From: Heterodera schachtii
Lineage: Eukaryota; Nematoda; Chromadorea; Rhabditida; Heteroderidae
NCBI GenBank assembly: GCA_023374025.1
Contig: SIJG01000045.1
Coordinates: 310,001 to 374,000, forward strand
Direction of reading: 5' to 3'
Length of the DNA: 64,000 bases
In this document: one piece after another, positions 63,301-64,000 of the stretch
How the letters are laid out: every line of letters begins with the position of its first letter
Position numbering within the stretch: the stretch's first letter is position 1
Notes under the pieces: generated by a model
Databases searched by the model: none
What the model saw: only the letters and a program-made list of their open reading frames with translations
What the model was told of the DNA's origin: nothing
Translations under genes and position numbers: made by a program

Positions 63301-64000
63301 AATAGGTTTAATTTACTAAATTGGTTTAAAAAAACCAAATATAGATTATCTTTTTAAAAACTATTACAAAGTATAAAAAATTAGTTTTAAAAAAGAAATT
63401 ATTTTGTCGAATCTAATATCTTGGAGTATTAGTTTTACGAATTACAAAAATTATCAATATAAGAATCTAATGTATTTTTTTTACATAAAATTTAATTTTT
63501 CTCAACTTTTTAAAATTATTCATTTATTAATTTTTAATTTTACTTATCATCGTATATTGCTTTGGCAAGAAGATTTAATGTGATATTATTTTTTAATAGT
63601 AATTTTACTCATGATTTTTTTCTGATTTAGCATTTTATTTGAATTGATTCTATCATCATTTTATTTTATCCGGTGATTATAATTTCTTGTTGCTTTTAGA
63701 ATTTTGGCTTCTTGTCGTGCTTAAGACGTTCACATGAAGGTCTCAGGTTGCCTGTAATTGTAAATGTTTTGAATTAATTTTCGTTTTTATTGTATAATAT
63801 TACTTTTCCAGTGTAATTTTTCATAAAAAAATTATGTTATACCTAATATATTTTACTCATCAGATTTTATGTGCTGTGAAAATTAAAATTGGATTTAAAT
63901 GATCAATAGTATGTATAAGGTGGCTTTTTTTTCGTTTAATCTATCATTTTTTGGCATATATACCATTTTTGTTTTTCAAGCTTTCAATTAATTGATTTTT
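57321..64000. other. Gene-free AT-rich DNA to the end of the window
   Basis: The only patch of higher complexity is about 57510-57660 (TAGCACCATCGGGGAAAATTT and AGCTCCAACTTGATGCACAA), possibly a transposon fragment. A-rich from about 58.4 to 60.1 kb, then T-rich to 64 kb, with an abrupt change near 60.15 kb. The 66-residue frame at 59423 (minus) is hydrophobic but made of low-complexity codons and is not accepted. Confidence 0.5.

Noticed and set aside
1..64000. CRISPR array or prokaryotic operons
   Set aside because: Spliced genes, LTR element and MITEs show eukaryotic nuclear DNA; the satellites have no regular repeat-spacer structure.

Overview
The window looks like a nuclear scaffold of a nematode, most likely a plant-parasitic tylenchid, but no species can be named. 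Reasons: introns are very short (41-50 bp is common); there is a chemoreceptor of the nematode Srsx type; a satellite is rich in GCCTAA, the complement of the common nematode telomere unit TTAGGC; and intergenic DNA is extremely AT-rich. Protein-coding content sits almost entirely in the first 25 kb. The rest is AT-rich DNA carrying transposable elements and dispersed repeats.

Layout. 1-3.6 kb: A-rich DNA without genes. 3.6-6.4 kb: minisatellites, a decayed tRNA-like sequence on the minus strand, one orphan possible exon and a diverged tandem array of about 385 bp units. 6.4-11.1 kb: a GC-richer gene island with a mitotic cyclin (+, four exons), a small AT-hook/zinc-binding protein (-, four exons) and an Argonaute relic (+) holding PAZ, MID and the C-terminal end of PIWI, with frame breaks and no PIWI core. 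The Argonaute tail lies in one arm of a nearly perfect 1 kb inverted repeat (10.8-11.8 and 12.65-13.65 kb), whose spacer is a GCCTAA-rich satellite. 16.2-17.7 kb: Srsx-like receptor gene in seven or eight exons with one frameshift at a T run. 18.0-18.5 kb: a SINE/MITE-like repeat and a non-LTR reverse transcriptase relic. 23.0-25.1 kb: a six-exon gene for an acidic protein ending in three helix-turn-helix modules, each on its own exon with phase-1 borders. 36.0-38.7 kb: a young LTR retrotransposon (minus strand) with identical 255 bp LTRs, GAAAA target duplication, PBS and PPT, reduced to gag-protease fused to the integrase tail. 39.4-40.0 kb: a fold-back DNA element. 41.5-41.8 kb: a hAT-type MITE with 8 bp target duplication. 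25.8-64 kb otherwise: AT-rich DNA in a mosaic of A-rich and T-rich blocks, with several repeats shared between distant positions in direct or inverted orientation.

The cyclin and AT-hook genes converge. The AT-hook gene and the Argonaute relic diverge from a 175 bp spacer that may be a shared promoter. The most interesting idea is that the Argonaute relic is coupled to an inverted duplication of its own 3' end: a transcript crossing it would form a roughly 1 kb hairpin and could feed small-RNA production against related Argonaute genes. This is inference from structure only. All exon models were built by eye from splice sites, phase and protein resemblance.
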